Of a DNA stretch of 64,000 bases, positions 34,165 through 48,810 are shown in pieces. The notes below the pieces were generated by a model. It made no database searches. It was not told the DNA's origin and saw only the letters and a program-made list of their open reading frames with translations. The stretch covers positions 24,894,182-24,958,181 of the forward strand of contig NC_088711.1 of assembly GCF_963576615.1 (NCBI RefSeq). The letters run 5' to 3'. Every line of letters starts with the position of its first letter. The stretch's first letter is position 1. This DNA comes from Watersipora subatra. Its lineage: Eukaryota > Bryozoa > Gymnolaemata > Cheilostomatida > Watersiporidae. The translations under genes and the position numbers were made by a program.

Positions 34165-34364
34165 TGTTGAGTCTTACCTGTTTGAGTTATGTAGAATATG
34201 TATGCAGTATATGTGTGACTATGAAAATCTTAATGATAAACCTGGCCAGGCTAAATCCCTAAATAAATACTCTACTTGTCAAGCTGCCATTTTATCGAGC
34301 ATGGACTTTTTACGCATGTGCAAAACATAGTCTATATTGGCGTCGGTAATAGTTCGGCACAACA
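34165..34364 (-). repeat. 5' LTR of gypsy element 3
   Basis: Ends on the minus strand in GACTCAACA at 34165, immediately before TGGTGTCTGAAGTG. See the partner at 28352-28551. Confidence 0.9.
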
Positions 34365-34839
34365 GCCTGCAGCACCAATAAAATACAAATTAAGAACATA
34401 TTAGATGGTAAAACTGATTGTCAATCAGTAAATCGTTCAACTCATACAACAAATCATTACATCGGATATATTGTCAGCGTTTTTTAACTCGGAAAATTTG
34501 TAAAACGGTTTCATAGTCATACCTTGAAAACAACAAAGCATTTTTTTGATAAAAACACCTGAGATAAAATCTTTATCATAAAATAGCAAAATAGCACGAA
34601 AACATTACTAGAGATAGCCTCCTTCAACAGCTAAATGACGACAGACTATACATAGAAAATCACGCACAAAAAGTATCTTGTACTGGTTTAGTTAATGGAT
34701 TCGCTAGTAGTTAATATTAAAGCGCATATTTTTGTAGGACACGGGTTTTCCCATCCCGTAAATGCTTCAAACCAAATCTGAAACAGCTTTAAATAGGCGT
34801 CCACAATTTCTGTTTCCATTACCTCTGCGTTACATGTAC
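34365..34839. other. unassigned AT-rich sequence
   Basis: No gene, repeat boundary or open frame with recognisable content was seen. Confidence 0.4.
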
Positions 34840-36120
34840 ATACGTGTAGTATTCCCACGACCAAACGAGCGGAAGCGAAGTTTGAGAGTTTTTATGATAA
34901 ATGCATGTGCACACAACTTACAAGAATTATTCATCAACATTGAGACGAACCATTGTATCAAAATTTCATCAACAAATTTAACCATCGTTTTGTAGATTAG
35001 TTAAAGTATAATAACGATACAAAACACATACAAACCTATTTAAATATGTCACCAAGTCTTTGTAAATTATCGAATTTTTCTTAAAACTTACCCATTTGAT
35101 CGGATTATACACAAATAGACAGATTCATCTGGCCGAAAATCGTTATTAAAACTTGCTAAGCCTCACTTTTATCCCTTTTCACCCGAAATTGAAACGCCGA
35201 GCGACAGAGAATAGAACGATTAAGTCATGCGCAGTTCACAAAAAAAAAATGTGCACATTTCACCAGTCAATAGCATTCTCGAATTGCCGAAGATTTCTGT
35301 AACTAACGTAGGAGTACTGAAATCGTTTCATCTTTGCCGATTTCAAAGTACATGTATCTGACTTTTTAGAAACATTCGAGTACTGTGGTATTCTAACTGA
35401 TGTCCAACGCAGTGTAAGTAAAGGAAATGACGATGATATTTTTTTAACGATTTTTATGAGATTACGATATTTCATTATAAGTTTGGATATTATTCTTGAT
35501 ACTTCTTGATATTGTTAGCTATGACGTTTTGAAATGTAAACAAAATTGTGCATTGGTTTTCTATTATTACTGTATTACTATATTAATAATATTGGTTATT
35601 CTAATAATATTAGTGCATTTTACTTCCAATATTGCATTTCTCCTATTGCAGCGGGAGAGATATAAACATATAATCTTTTCCTTTCATTATTGCTGTTTGT
35701 CATGACCAAACACTTTTTTAAATAGATTTTCTAAAAATCTATATAAATATCACTTCTTGATATTGTTAGCTATGACGTTTTGAAATGTAAACAAAATTGT
35801 GCATTGGTTTTATACTATTACTATATTAATAATATTGGTTATTCTAATAATATCAGTGCATTTGACTTCTAATATTGGCCAATATGCATTTCTCCTATTG
35901 CTGGGGGAAAGATATAAACATAATCTTTTCCTTTCATTATTGCTGTTTGTTGTAAATAATAACACCCACACCCAGTACATTACAGCTACCATTGCAGTTA
36001 TCCTATTACACTGCAGTGCCATTTGACTGCTAATATTGCATTTCTCAACCATCAGTACCCTTTCTTTTTTCCAATATCACTTTGGTCGTGGGCTGTATGA
36101 CAGGGGAATTTCTAGTATAC
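34840..36120 (+). repeat. dispersed repeat, copy 1 (inverted match at 60.5-62.16 kb)
   Basis: Shared landmarks, in reverse order and complement, with 60,540-62,158 are CCCACGACCAAAC near 34,857, ACACAAATAGACAGATT near 35,110, and ACCCTTTCTTTTTTCCAAT with CGTGGGCTGTATGACAG near 36,060-36,105. Inside, a block of about 300 bp starting TTCTTGATATTGTTAGCTAT is tandemly duplicated (35,505 and 35,755). No coding capacity was recognised, so it is probably a non-autonomous mobile element of unknown class. Confidence 0.7.
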
Positions 36121-36672
36121 TAAACACTATAATAGTGTTTAGTAAGCGATTGCATACCCGTAGTCGTAGTGAATTTTTGCGCTTGCCTCTCGCTAATATA
36201 CCGACTTACGGCACTTGCAATCACTACTAAGTGGGTTCTGGTTACAAGTTGTCTTATACTGAATGAGTATTAGCTCTCATGCACAACTATAATTGTTGCA
36301 AGCAAGATGACTGGTGAATGAGTATGGCTCTTTATTACGCAAGCTAAAGCTGCACAGAGATGAGTTATATATGAGCAATCTTTACTGTGGTAATCAGTAG
36401 TCATATTTTACAATGTTTTCCACAGTTCATGTTAATGAGTTGATGTTCAAATAATCCACAAATGTCCATATATAGTTTCGTCGCTTGTAGACAGTATCTC
36501 GTGCTCTTTGTACTTCTGTCTCACTAGTGTATCTTCCTTCGTTACTTATTCTTACCCATCCTATTATACACTGGCTTACATATACTTATATACAGTGTTA
36601 TGTGAGTCCATTAGCTTTCCATGAAAGCTGGCTTGCATATTACTATGCTAATTGGCCTATTCCCAGGATACA
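36121..36672. other. unassigned sequence with a small hairpin
   Basis: ACTAAACACTATAATAGTGTTTAGT at about 36,121-36,145 is a short perfect palindrome at the end of the dispersed repeat. Nothing else was recognised up to the minisatellite. Confidence 0.4.
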
Positions 36673-37075
36673 GTTATACCGTACATGGTGTCTACTACAC
36701 CATGTACTGTATAACTGTATACTACACCATGTACTGTATAACTGTAGACTACACCATGTACTGTATAACTGTATACTACACTATGTACTGTATAACTGTA
36801 TACTACACCATGTACTGTATAACTGTCCACTACACCATGTACTGTATAACTGTCTACTACACCATGTACTGTATAACTGTATACTACACCATGTACTGTA
36901 TAACTGTCTTCTACACCAAGCACTGTTTAACTGTCTACTACACTCTGTACTGTATAACTGTCTACTAGACCATGTACTTTATAACTGTTTAGCACACCAT
37001 TTACTGTATAACTTTTTAGTACACCATGTACTATATAACTGTTTACTATACCATGTACTGTATAACTGTCTACTA
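36673..37075 (+). repeat. 27-bp minisatellite
   Basis: About 15 copies of a 27-bp unit contain TACACCATGTACTGTATAAC. The array ends at the left border of the actin segmental duplication. The period of nine codons gives spurious long open frames on both strands. Confidence 0.95.
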
Positions 37076-37408
37076 TATATGAAGAACCATCACCATTATA
37101 GCGCTGTGACAGGCAGCAGAAGTTGACTGAAGAGGAACAGAAGGTTGGAATATTACTAGGTAAATACTGTTCTATATAACAAGGATTAAGGTGAGTCATT
37201 GCTGATACAATGGAGTTGGTGTTAAGAGTTGTCATCTTAATCAACTTGCTCGCAGAGAAGGTATATTCATGAGTTTGAGCTGCATACAGTTTGCTATGAA
37301 GTTCAAAGTAAGAGGTGTGAGTGGTGTGTGCTAAACACATAGCAGTGAATGTGTATTTGTGAATAGATGGTAGAGTAGGAGGTATTTACAAAGTCACTAG
37401 ATTATTAC

Positions 37409-37615
37409 TTTAGGCAAAAGCAGACGTTGTTTCCTAGTCTGCTTTTGCCTAAAGAAGTCAATGTTATAAAAAATATACTGCATGCTCTAGTTATTAAATA
37501 TGGCAACCATTACATACTTTAATATGTAATGGTTGCCATATTTATTAACTAGAGCATGCAGTATATTTTTTATAGCATTGACTTCTTTAGGCAAAAGCAG
37601 ACTAGGAAACAACGT
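37409..37615. repeat. 93-bp-arm palindrome downstream of actin A
   Basis: Arms 37424-37516 and 37523-37615 are near-perfect inverted copies around a six-base centre. A smaller hairpin (TTTAGGCAAAAGCAGAC / GTCTGCTTTTGCCTAAA) overlaps the outer left edge. The homologous place in block B (about 44,515-44,615) has a single arm, so the second arm was added in block A after or during the duplication. Confidence 0.9.
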
Positions 37616-38084
37616 GAGCATTTGAGTTTAGGTTTATTAATAGAGTTATCTTACTTGAAATTTACTCTTATTAACAGATAATCAGTTTTTCTTATGTAGA
37701 AACTGCCGGGGTATAGCTAAAAGATTTGATCAAGACGAAAGGAGGCGGGGTTAGGCGGATACAAAAGACTTTTTGTTTGTGATGTACACTTTTTCATGCG
37801 AAAGGGGACACAACTCCTGAAATGGCATATCACAACGGAAGTGATGTCGAAGGAGAAACACAGAACAAAATTGTCAAAAGAGAGCAAGACTTTTTATTTA
37901 GCTGCTTAAATTATATTTGCTGGAGAAGGTCTTAATTTCATGTATTTTTGTATTTCTTGTATTTAATCCTATATGTTTGTTTTATAGTTTTTAGGGTACC
38001 AGAAATCTGAGATACCTTGATTAATGTAGACAATATTGAACTGTGGAAAACACAACAGGAGATGATAATGATAGATAACAAGTA

Positions 38085-38090
38085 TTTATT
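38085..38090 (-). terminator. poly(A) signal of actin A
   Basis: AATAAA on the minus strand lies about 415 bases past the stop. It is conserved in block B at 45102-45107. Confidence 0.6.
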
Positions 38091-38504
38091 AAACAACAGA
38101 GCTATCTGCTATTGGGAATGATAAAATATGCTCAGAAACTGTGTACAGATATAAAAGTATATAAAAATACATGTATTATTATATGTAATGTGTGTATGCA
38201 TAACATGTATGCATGTATAATATTGAATATGTATAATTTATATGTACATATTTTAATGTACATATAAATTATAATTATACGTTTAATTTTTATGTATAAC
38301 AATATAACAGCAACAGTGAAAGTTAACGAATAATTCCAAGAACATAAAGTTTCCTGTTGAATGTTATGCACAAATAGTACCTATAGAATGCTAGTAACAC
38401 AGTGTATCCTATCCACAGAGTAAACCCGTGAGTCAACTATATACAATATAATACTTTGAGTCAACCGCTCACACCGAGTAAGAATTAGAGGTAATTGAAG
38501 ATGG

Positions 38505-40769
<2,265 letters not shown>

Positions 40770-40910
40770 CTGCAACAGCAGAGTAAGAAAATCCTTACAG
40801 CTAATAGGCCAATAGTGAATATTTATATTATGTATATAACAACGTAAACCAATTGAACAATATTTAGATATAGCAAAAAAATAATGGTTGTATATGCTAT
40901 AATTTCTTAC

Positions 40911-41016
40911 CTTTTTATTCAGGTTCTGTTAGACACAAAATAATAAAATAAATTGTTGAAGTCCTTTGTAATATTGTTATTCTTTTGGTATGTTGATCCC
41001 AACTCTGCTTAGCTGT
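40911..41016 (-). other. 5'-UTR exon of actin A
   Basis: A donor AAAAAG|GTAAGAAATT ends the leader exon at 40911, and the leader intron runs to the acceptor just before the ATG at 40769. The transcription start is inferred to be about 30 bases downstream of the TATA box, near 41,016. Block B has the same arrangement. Confidence 0.65.
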
Positions 41017-41044
41017 GTTCTGTTCTTCAGTAAAACTGCGGCCC

Positions 41045-41052
41045 TATTTATA
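41045..41052 (-). promoter_or_regulatory. TATA box of actin A
   Basis: TATAAATA on the minus strand, about 135 bases before the leader-exon donor and 42 bases downstream of the CArG box. Confidence 0.75.
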
Positions 41053-41093
41053 TGCACCAGTCTGAACTATTAATAGTCTTATCTTATTCGCTA

Positions 41094-41103
41094 CCTTATA
41101 AGG
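41094..41103 (-). promoter_or_regulatory. CArG box (serum response element) of actin A
   Basis: CCTTATAAGG is a perfect, palindromic CC(A/T)6GG. CArG boxes bind SRF and are standard in animal actin promoters. Its position upstream of the TATA box fits that role. Confidence 0.8.
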
Positions 41104-41729
41104 AGTTAGTAAAGTTGCAATCCTTGAATGTCCTGGCGAGGTGCCTCTTAGCTTGGCTGCATCATAACATCAGTGACACGCAGTGATGCAAGCACTGGAC
41201 CAATCACATTACTGTTGACCATATTGATTGTAACAGTACGTTGTCTTATCAATGTAAGCAATGGCTCTGAGCCAGGATTAATCACTCTTTCATAAGCGCA
41301 TGTGTCACACTCAAAATCACCTAATCATTCAACCATTATTTGGTAATATACAGTAGCTGTAGGAATGGAAGAGGTTTCTTTAAACTGTTAATATTAGGGA
41401 AAGATTATTTCTGTTGTACAAGCAGTGAGTAGCCTCTGTTACTATATACCACACTGATGATAGGAGCTTATGATAGTGTTGAAATGATTAGTAGTTTGTT
41501 CAAGGGCTAAGTTGTTAATTTAGAATTCTTCTAACGGCCGAGGCTGTGATTTTCATGAAATAGAGTGCTGCCTGGTCTATGACAATAGATTATTTGACTT
41601 GAGAGAATGTTTACAGGAAGAAAACTAGACATAAAAGCTCCCATCTGCTGTCTATCAGAAGTATAGCTAACTCTTAAAATAATTTTGGCGTCTCACTGTT
41701 TGAAGCCTAATTTAAATTTAGCATGTAAT

Positions 41730-42151
41730 TATTCTAAAGTTTTAAAAACGCTTATAATTTTATAAATATAGTGCAGGGGTATGTATATTTCTTTTCATTT
41801 TCATTTGTCAACTTTTCACATTTGAGGTAAATATCTGTCATCGTTGGGTTAGATGACTCTATTGCCTTTTATAGTAGAAATCTCAGTTCATCTTCTTTGT
41901 AACCAATAGAGTATGTCCAAGAATAATGATAGTATTCTGTGTATAAATAACACCCAGAATAGCTAAATTCTTTTGCCAGCAACCATTTGTCAAACATTTT
42001 TATAATAAGCAATACATCCTTGTTCAACCTTACTGTAGAGTTGTGTGTAATTACTGATAAACAATTTGAATCAAACATTTTTAGAGAATGAAGAAGTTGC
42101 CGAGTTCACATCGCAACAACTAATCACATATACGTGTAACTAGCATTAGAG
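41730..42151 (+). repeat. dispersed repeat, partner of 62.35-62.87 kb
   Basis: CTTATAATTTTATAAA, GCAGGGGTAT, TCAGTTCATCTTCTTTGTAA, TATGTCCAAGAATAATGATA, CAGCAACCATTTGT and GTAACTAGCATT occur in the same order in both places, with indels between them. No coding capacity was recognised. Confidence 0.8.
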
Positions 42152-42484
42152 GAGAGAATTTAAGATTTTTTTTAGGAAACTGATGAAGTCTAAATGGGTG
42201 TTTTCTCTATCTATTACATCCATCAATTAAAGTTCTCACAGCATTCTATCAAGTGTAACATTCTGTTGTATTTGGAGTCTAGTCAATAAAATGTAGACAA
42301 TGAATATTTATGTATTGTTTAATAAATTAGAATTCTAAATAAAGTTTTTAAGTGAACTGTCCCCAACTCCTTTAGTTTATCAAGCGTACTTGTGTTGAAT
42401 GAATACTAGCAGTGGGCTGAGTTATTGCATCATTGCTTGTCACTAGTCTAGTCAACTGTTACAATAGCCAATCATAAACAACTG

Positions 42485-42494
42485 CCTTATAAGG
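42485..42494. promoter_or_regulatory. isolated CArG box
   Basis: A second perfect CCTTATAAGG lies 1.4 kb upstream of actin A, with CCAAT nearby (about 42,465) and TGTCCCCAACTC, also found in the actin B leader, 130 bases away. It may be a distal actin enhancer or a relic of another actin promoter. Confidence 0.5.
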
Positions 42495-45101
42495 TAAGGA
42501 AAGGATTGCTACTTGCAGTGTAAGCATCTGTAAAACTAGTGTATCTGAATAGCTTTCAATACTGGCATATTATTATTATTGACTATTAGCAAGCTGCAAC
42601 TTGTTCATTTGGTAGCTCCCACTATACACTGTATAAACTGTGTGACATGGTATACAATACATTACAAACAATGCACTATGAACTATGCACTATCTGATAC
42701 ACAATACACCCTAAGCACTAAACGCTAAGCGCTACATACCGGGTAGTAGATTCACCACACACTATGCAAACTATCCATCTCAGCTGAAAAACACTACAAA
42801 CTGTACATTATGCATGACATTTTATGTACTAAATTCCTTCATGCCTCTCCCCCCTCTGTCTAGGCTGAGAACACATCAAGCTATACATTATACACTACAC
42901 AATATGTAATGTGCACTGTGCACTATATGCCATGCATTTATTCTAATCAACATGCAATACCATGTCCTTTTTGTTATGACAGAAACAGCTCTCACTACAG
43001 TTCTATTTTAAACAAGATAATAAGTATTGTTAATTTTTTACTCTCTGTAATATTAAACATAATAATATAAATATAATTAAATAATATAATATTGAAGGAT
43101 TGAAAACACTCATCAAGCAATAGACTTTAAACAATAAAACAACAGCCCTTGACCAGCTCTCAAGCGTTGGATTTTATTGATGATTTTATATTTTTGGAAA
43201 TAGCACAAGCCTTGTTTGGATGCTTTAGCAAAATGCTAATTGTAAAATTAATATAAATTTAATAGTTAATAAAAATTGTAGAAATATGATGGAAGCGTGT
43301 GCAGTTACTAGGTGAATGTATATATTATCCTATTTGTAGAGACACCTGCGAGCCTTTCAAAGCCAACATAAAAGTAAGATAGTCATATATCGGTGTCTCA
43401 GCGGTGTCTGAAAAGGAAAGAAAATGTAGAAAAAGGTAGAATATCTATTCCTAGCAGTGCCAGTTATCATGGCTTAGCTGAAGCTATGCAAAAGCATATA
43501 CAAAATTTCACACATACAAATCAATCAAACACAGTTGGTAGCTATTGACAGTTAGTCGGGGTCACTATATTATCTTATTGGGTTGATTGAAAATACCACA
43601 AGCAGTCTAAACTCTGTTCAGCTAATGAAATAGAGCACTTTGATGCATTGTTGAAAGTGTCTTGAAGCATATTTAATCTCAGTAGTAAACAAGGAAGAAT
43701 GAGTGAGCAAGCAACTCCGTAAAAATGAGGAGTTTAATGGAGGACCTGAGGAGCTTTAAGATGCAATTTTAGGATACAATCTTAGCAATCAAAACACTGA
43801 AAAATAGAATATGATCGAGCTTGCTCATCTAGGCTCTGTTTTTCAGAAAGTTATTAAGGAAGACTGATTGAGAGATGACTTGAAGATTAACACAGTAGTC
43901 CACTTTCTTCAGCTAAATATTTGCCACTTTATTGGCTCAGAGCTCATCTCACTTTCAGTTGCAGACCTAATAAGAAAACAATTTTGGTTCATCCCACCCA
44001 CTAAATAGGTCATCATACTCTTTAACTAGGTCATCCTACCCTCTAAATACCCTCACAATTCATAGAATAGTCAACAACATGTTTTATATTTTATTGAGAT
44101 ATTGTGATTTTACAAATAGAGAACTGGATGGAATTTATTACTGGTTAATAAGTTTAAGGTTAATAATATATATGAACAACCATCATCATTATAGCGCTGT
44201 TACAGACAGCAGATTGACTGAAGTTGACTGAAGAGGAGCAGAAGGTTGGAATATTACTAGGTAAATACTGTTCTATATAACAAGAGTTAAGGTGAGTCAT
44301 TGCTGATACAATGGAGTTGGTGTTAAAAGTTGTCATCTTAATAAACTTGCTCGCAGAGAAGGTATATTCATGAGTTTGAGCTGTAGACAGTTTGCTATAA
44401 AGTTCAGAGTAAGAGGAGTGAGTGGTGTGTGCTAAACACATAGCAGTGAATATGTATTTGTGAATAGGTGGTAGAGTAGGAGGTATTCACAAAGTTACTA
44501 GATTATTAGTGAAGTATGTAGTGGTTGCCATATTCAATAACTAGCACATATAATATAAATTTTTATAGCATTGACTTCTTTAAGCCACAACAGACTATGA
44601 AATCAGCGTGCGCATCGTAAGTGTATGTTTATTATTAGAGCTACCATTCTTGAAATTTACCCTTATTAGTAGAAGTCATTCATATAAAGGAAATGTCGTG
44701 ATAGAAAAATCTACAAGACAACTGCTTAAGACTGAAGGAGGCGGGTTTGTAGGTAAAAAGGATTTTTTGTTTGCTGTGTATGCGTTGCTGTGCTAAAGTG
44801 AACACAACTCCTGAAACGGCATATTATTACAAAAGCAAGAATTTGAAAAAGACCTGCTAACAAATTGGTAATATGCAACAAAAATTTTATTTGGCTACTT
44901 AATCTTTTTTCAGACCAAATTTGTGCAATTTTTGCATAATTTCTTTTAATCTGTTTTGTATTTCTTCTATTTTACGCCTACTATTGTGTATGCTTGTTTG
45001 ATAGTTTTTAGGCTACTAGGAATATAAGCTACTTTGGTGGATTTAAACAATATTGAATTGTGAAAAACACAAGGGAAGATTATAACAATAGATAACAAGT
45101 A

Positions 45102-45107
45102 TTTATT
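45102..45107 (-). terminator. poly(A) signal of actin B
   Basis: AATAAA on the minus strand, about 355 bases past the stop and at the same relative place as in copy A. Confidence 0.6.
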
Positions 45108-45462
45108 AACAACAGAGCTATATGCTTTTGGGAATGATAAAATATGCTCAAAAACAGTATAAAGGTATAAAAGTATATAAAAATACATGTATTATTATGT
45201 AATGTGTGTATGCATAACATGTATGCATATATAATACTGAATATGTATAATTTAACAATATAACAGCACCATTGAAAGTTAACAAATAATTCCAAGAACA
45301 TTAAGTTTGCTGTTGAGTGTTATGCACAAATATTACCCATAGAATGTTAGTAACACAGTGTATCCTATATCCACAGAGTAAACCCGTGAGTCAACTATAT
45401 ACAATATAATACTTTGAGTCAACTGCTCACACCGAGTAGGAATTAGAGGTGACTAAAGATGG

Positions 45463-48400
45463 TTAGAAACACTTGCGGTGGACAATACCAGGTCCACATT
45501 CATCATATTCCTCTTTGCTGATCCACATTTGCTGGAAGGCAGAAAGAGAAGACAAGATGGAGCCTCCAATCCACGCTGAATATTTCCTATCAGGGGCCGC
45601 TATCACTTTCACTTTCATCGTTGACGGACATAATGATGTCATTTCCTTGTTGACCCGATCGCCAAAACCTAAAAAATATTTCAAATATTGCGACTTCAAA
45701 AGAATCCTTGAAAATGTTTCAAATTTATTGTTTGTGTCAATTAAACAACATAAACATGGTCACTCACTCCAACTAATGTTCAACATGGTACATTTAGCTA
45801 GAACATATATAATATCACTAAGATTGCCAACATAAATATAAAGATAAAGATAAGTTGATCTACAGCGTACTTACCAGGGTACATCGTACTTCCACCAGAA
45901 AGTACGATACTGTTGTACATGTCTTTTCTTATGTCAACATCACAAGCCCTTATGCTGTTGTAGATCATCTCATGTATCCCTCCATCCTCCATACCTGTAA
46001 TACCAACCATATCAGTCTAGACGCGGTTCCGCTGCAATGCTGTGCATTTACTCTTGTCTGACAATGTTATGCACTTACAACCCAATGATCTGAAAACTTA
46101 CCAGTAAAAGCTGGTTGGAACATGCACTCCGGAACTCTGAACCTCTCGTTGCCTACTGTCATGACGGAACCATCCGGAAGCTCATAAGATTTCTCAGTAG
46201 ATGAGGAGGTACTAGAGGCTATCATCTCCTGTTCAAAGTCTAGAGCTGTGTAACAGAGTTTTTCCTTCATGTCTCTCACTATTTCCATCTCAGCTAAAAA
46301 CACAACATGACTCTTTAAATATTTTAGACAGTTAACCCTTTGACCAGGTATAAGCCACCCCAAAAACAACCGAGACTCGTGTAATTTATTTTCGAAAATT
46401 CAATAAAATCGATATTTTATGAACATGCATAGCTCAAATCTTAAATTTAGTTCAATGAACAAAACTTTTTGTACATATACATTCATTCACATATCTACTA
46501 CTCAAAAAAAATTACAACCATGTGCAATTGTCCCTGTATGAAATGCTTGGAAGCATCTTTTTCGGTAAAGTCAAACGCTATAACGTAGCCGTGCGAGCCA
46601 CCATAACGATCGTTTTCTCTGCATATTCCAAGTATATTAAAAGTCCAAAAAAGTTTACATCACTTTTATTATTTGAATTAATTTTATTCTGATCAGACAA
46701 AAAATCACTAACGATCGCAGGATAAAATAATCTTTTATTTTACCGTTTTGAAAGTCGAGCCGATGTTGACTGGTTTTTCCAACTTTTAATCTTTTCCAAG
46801 GAATCGCGATTTGTTTAGCTTTCAGCACAAGGCAACGCCTCTCAGATAATCGTTTCATATTGTAAATCATTGACTGATATCTTGTTGATAATATTTAAAA
46901 CTTACTAGTGTTCATATCCTTTGTTTAACGTTACTAGATGACAGCTTTATAAACGTGTACCGAAATAGACATAAATGTCGTTTTCCCACGCAACCGGTAA
47001 ACGACATTCTGGTCGTTTCCCCTGTCAAAGGGTTAATAAGTTGTCCATAATATAAAAAATCTTTAGAATTTTACTCAGTTAAAATGTAGCATAACTCTAT
47101 TGTACTTTATAAAGTTTGAAACATCTTTGGAAAATACTAAACTAAAAAAAAGGATTATTTCATCAACTTGCACAGGTTACAATGCTAGACAATATAGATG
47201 TTACTAATAGGAATTCCCCACTAACTATTTGATATGCAATATTTTGTATATAAAAACAATAGAGTTATAATTTGTACCTGTAGTAGTGAAACTATATCCT
47301 CTCTCATGAAGCACCCTCGCCATGTAAGCTGTCAGATCTCTCCCAGCAAGATCAACTCTCTTGATGGCATGAGGAAGAGCATAGCCTATGTAAAGATGGC
47401 AGCAGGTATAAGAATGACTTAAACTATGTAAGGATTGACAAGCAAACAAAAATTAATTTGGTTTGTAGTTAGTTTCTGTGAATAGACTGCGGTCAATGCA
47501 ACTCACCCTTGTAAATGGGCACGACGTGTGATACCCCATCTCCAGCATCAAATACAATGCCTGTGGTTCTGCCACTGCTGTATAAGGACATGACAGCTTG
47601 AATGGCGACATACAACGCAGGTGTGTTGAACGTCTCAAACATAATCTGTGTCATCTTTTCTCGGTTAGCCTTAGGATTGAGGGGAGCTTCCGTTAGCAAT
47701 ACTGGGTGCTCCTCTGGATCGACTCTCAGCTCATTGTAGAATGTGTGATGCCAAATCTTTTCCATGTCGTCCCAATTAGTGACGATGCCATGTTCTATCG
47801 GGTATTTCATTCTTAATATTCCTCTTTTAGATTGCGCTTCATCTCCGACCCAGCTGTCTTTAGCTCCCATCGGAGGCATGCATATCTGTGTAGGAAAAGA
47901 CATGTCAAAGATGATCGACTAACACACCATTCATGCATATAAATAAAATGACTTGTAAAGCCAAAAAGCTTTGCTATTTTGCTACAAGAGATTTAGTAAA
48001 AATATTTTTTGAAGCTAGAAGTAATTTTCTGAGAAGTGGAGGAAACTAATACAATCTGAGTGAATACCATGAGCTAGTCAGATCGTAAAGAGGTTAAAAA
48101 GATATTTCAGAACCCGTACAGGATGAACCAGGTCCATGAGCACATATTCTTGTACTTGATACATTTTATCTACTTGTATATTAACAGGTTCATCAGGTAG
48201 TTGAGCATCGGTAAAAGGAGCTCCACTATGTATTCTCTAAACACATTGTTGCTGTTCCTAGGTGAGGTCATTATAACCAGACTGCTATCTATGTCTATGA
48301 GATCTCACGAGATGTCTTCAGGTAAGTTGAATGTACCCAGCGCTTTGGTCGTCCTACTATTGAGGGAAATACTACTCTAGGAGCATCTTCTCCTGCAAAT

Positions 48401-48477
48401 CCTGCTTTTACCATCCCGGATCCATTGTCAATAACCAACCCATTGATTCCATCCGATTCGTTATCTATGTCTGCCAT
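45463..48477 (-). CDS. actin gene copy B, reading frame intact
   Basis: Coding exons: 48477-48337, 47885-47507, 47385-47278, 46293-46102, 45994-45875 and 45668-45463 (TAA). Together they give 381 codons plus stop, all GT-AG and in phase. The product is an actin with a slightly long N-terminus ([13 protein letters not shown]). Nucleotide-binding and catalytic residues are all present: [35 protein letters not shown] and SGGSTMYPG. The C-terminus is HRKCF. Some positions unusual for actin occur around the DNase-I loop (GRPKRW joined to [20 protein letters not shown]). Introns match copy A except for a piggyBac-like insertion (46336-47032) in the intron between exons 3 and 4. The promoter is weaker than in A: the CArG box is disrupted and the TATA box altered. 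Confidence 0.93.
46336..47032. mobile_element. piggyBac-type non-autonomous element in actin B intron
   Basis: The ends CCCTTTGACCAGG and CCTGTCAAAGGG are flanked by TTAA on both sides (46332-46335 and 47033-47036), the piggyBac hallmark. At 697 bp it has no transposase frame. The same intron in actin A and the converted tract of the actin-like gene lack it; the latter still shows an unoccupied AGTTAATAA. Confidence 0.9.
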
Positions 48478-48622
48478 CTGCAATAGCCCAATAAAAAAAA
48501 CCTACAGCTAACAGGCCAATAGTGAGTATTTATAATATATACAGTATATAACAACATAAACTAATTGAACAATATTTAGATATAGCAAAAAAACAATGGT
48601 TGTATATGTAACAACTTTTTAC

Positions 48623-48810
48623 CTTTTTATTCAAGTTCTGTTAGATACAAAATAATAGAACAAATTATTGGCGTCCTTTGTAATATTGTTATTCTTTTGG
48701 TACATTGTCCCCAACTCTGCTTGACTGTGTTCTGTTCTGCAGTAAACTGCCTTCCTAGTTATATGCACCAGCCTGAACTATTAATAGTTTTATCTTATGC
48801 GCTATTTTAT
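48623..48810 (-). promoter_or_regulatory. leader exon and degraded promoter of actin B
   Basis: The leader-exon donor AAAAAG|GTAAA is at 48623. The TATA region reads TATAACTA (TATAAATA in A). The CArG region reads TATTTTATAACTTATAAAGG instead of a clean CCTTATAAGG, so no perfect CArG remains. Confidence 0.65.

Larger units (their letters stand above)
28352..34364 (-). mobile_element. Ty3/gypsy LTR element 3 (young, minus strand) with nested Tigger
   Basis: The 200-bp LTRs at 28352-28551 and 34165-34364 differ at about six positions (about 97% identical), so this is a young insertion. A primer-binding-like TGGTGTCTGAAG lies inside the right LTR on the minus strand, and a purine tract (GAAGGGAGGA) lies inside the left one. 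Flanking GCCTT/GCCTG is a probable 5-bp target duplication. Gag and most of pol are long open frames. The integrase end carries a few breaks, and the 3' part is interrupted by a pogo/Tigger-like transposon at 28831-30176. Confidence 0.93.
41104..44157. other. spacer between actin A and actin B
   Basis: No gene is seen here. It contains a dispersed repeat (41,730-42,151), an isolated CArG box (42,485), and possible scraps of actin exon-4 border sequence near 42,770-42,890 (CATCTCAGCTGAAAAACAC, TTCCTTCATGCCTCTC). The rest is AT-rich sequence without recognisable content. Confidence 0.5.

Noticed and set aside
36527-37340. Repetitive 115-199-codon frames
   Set aside because: Produced by the 27-bp array; no start context or domain.
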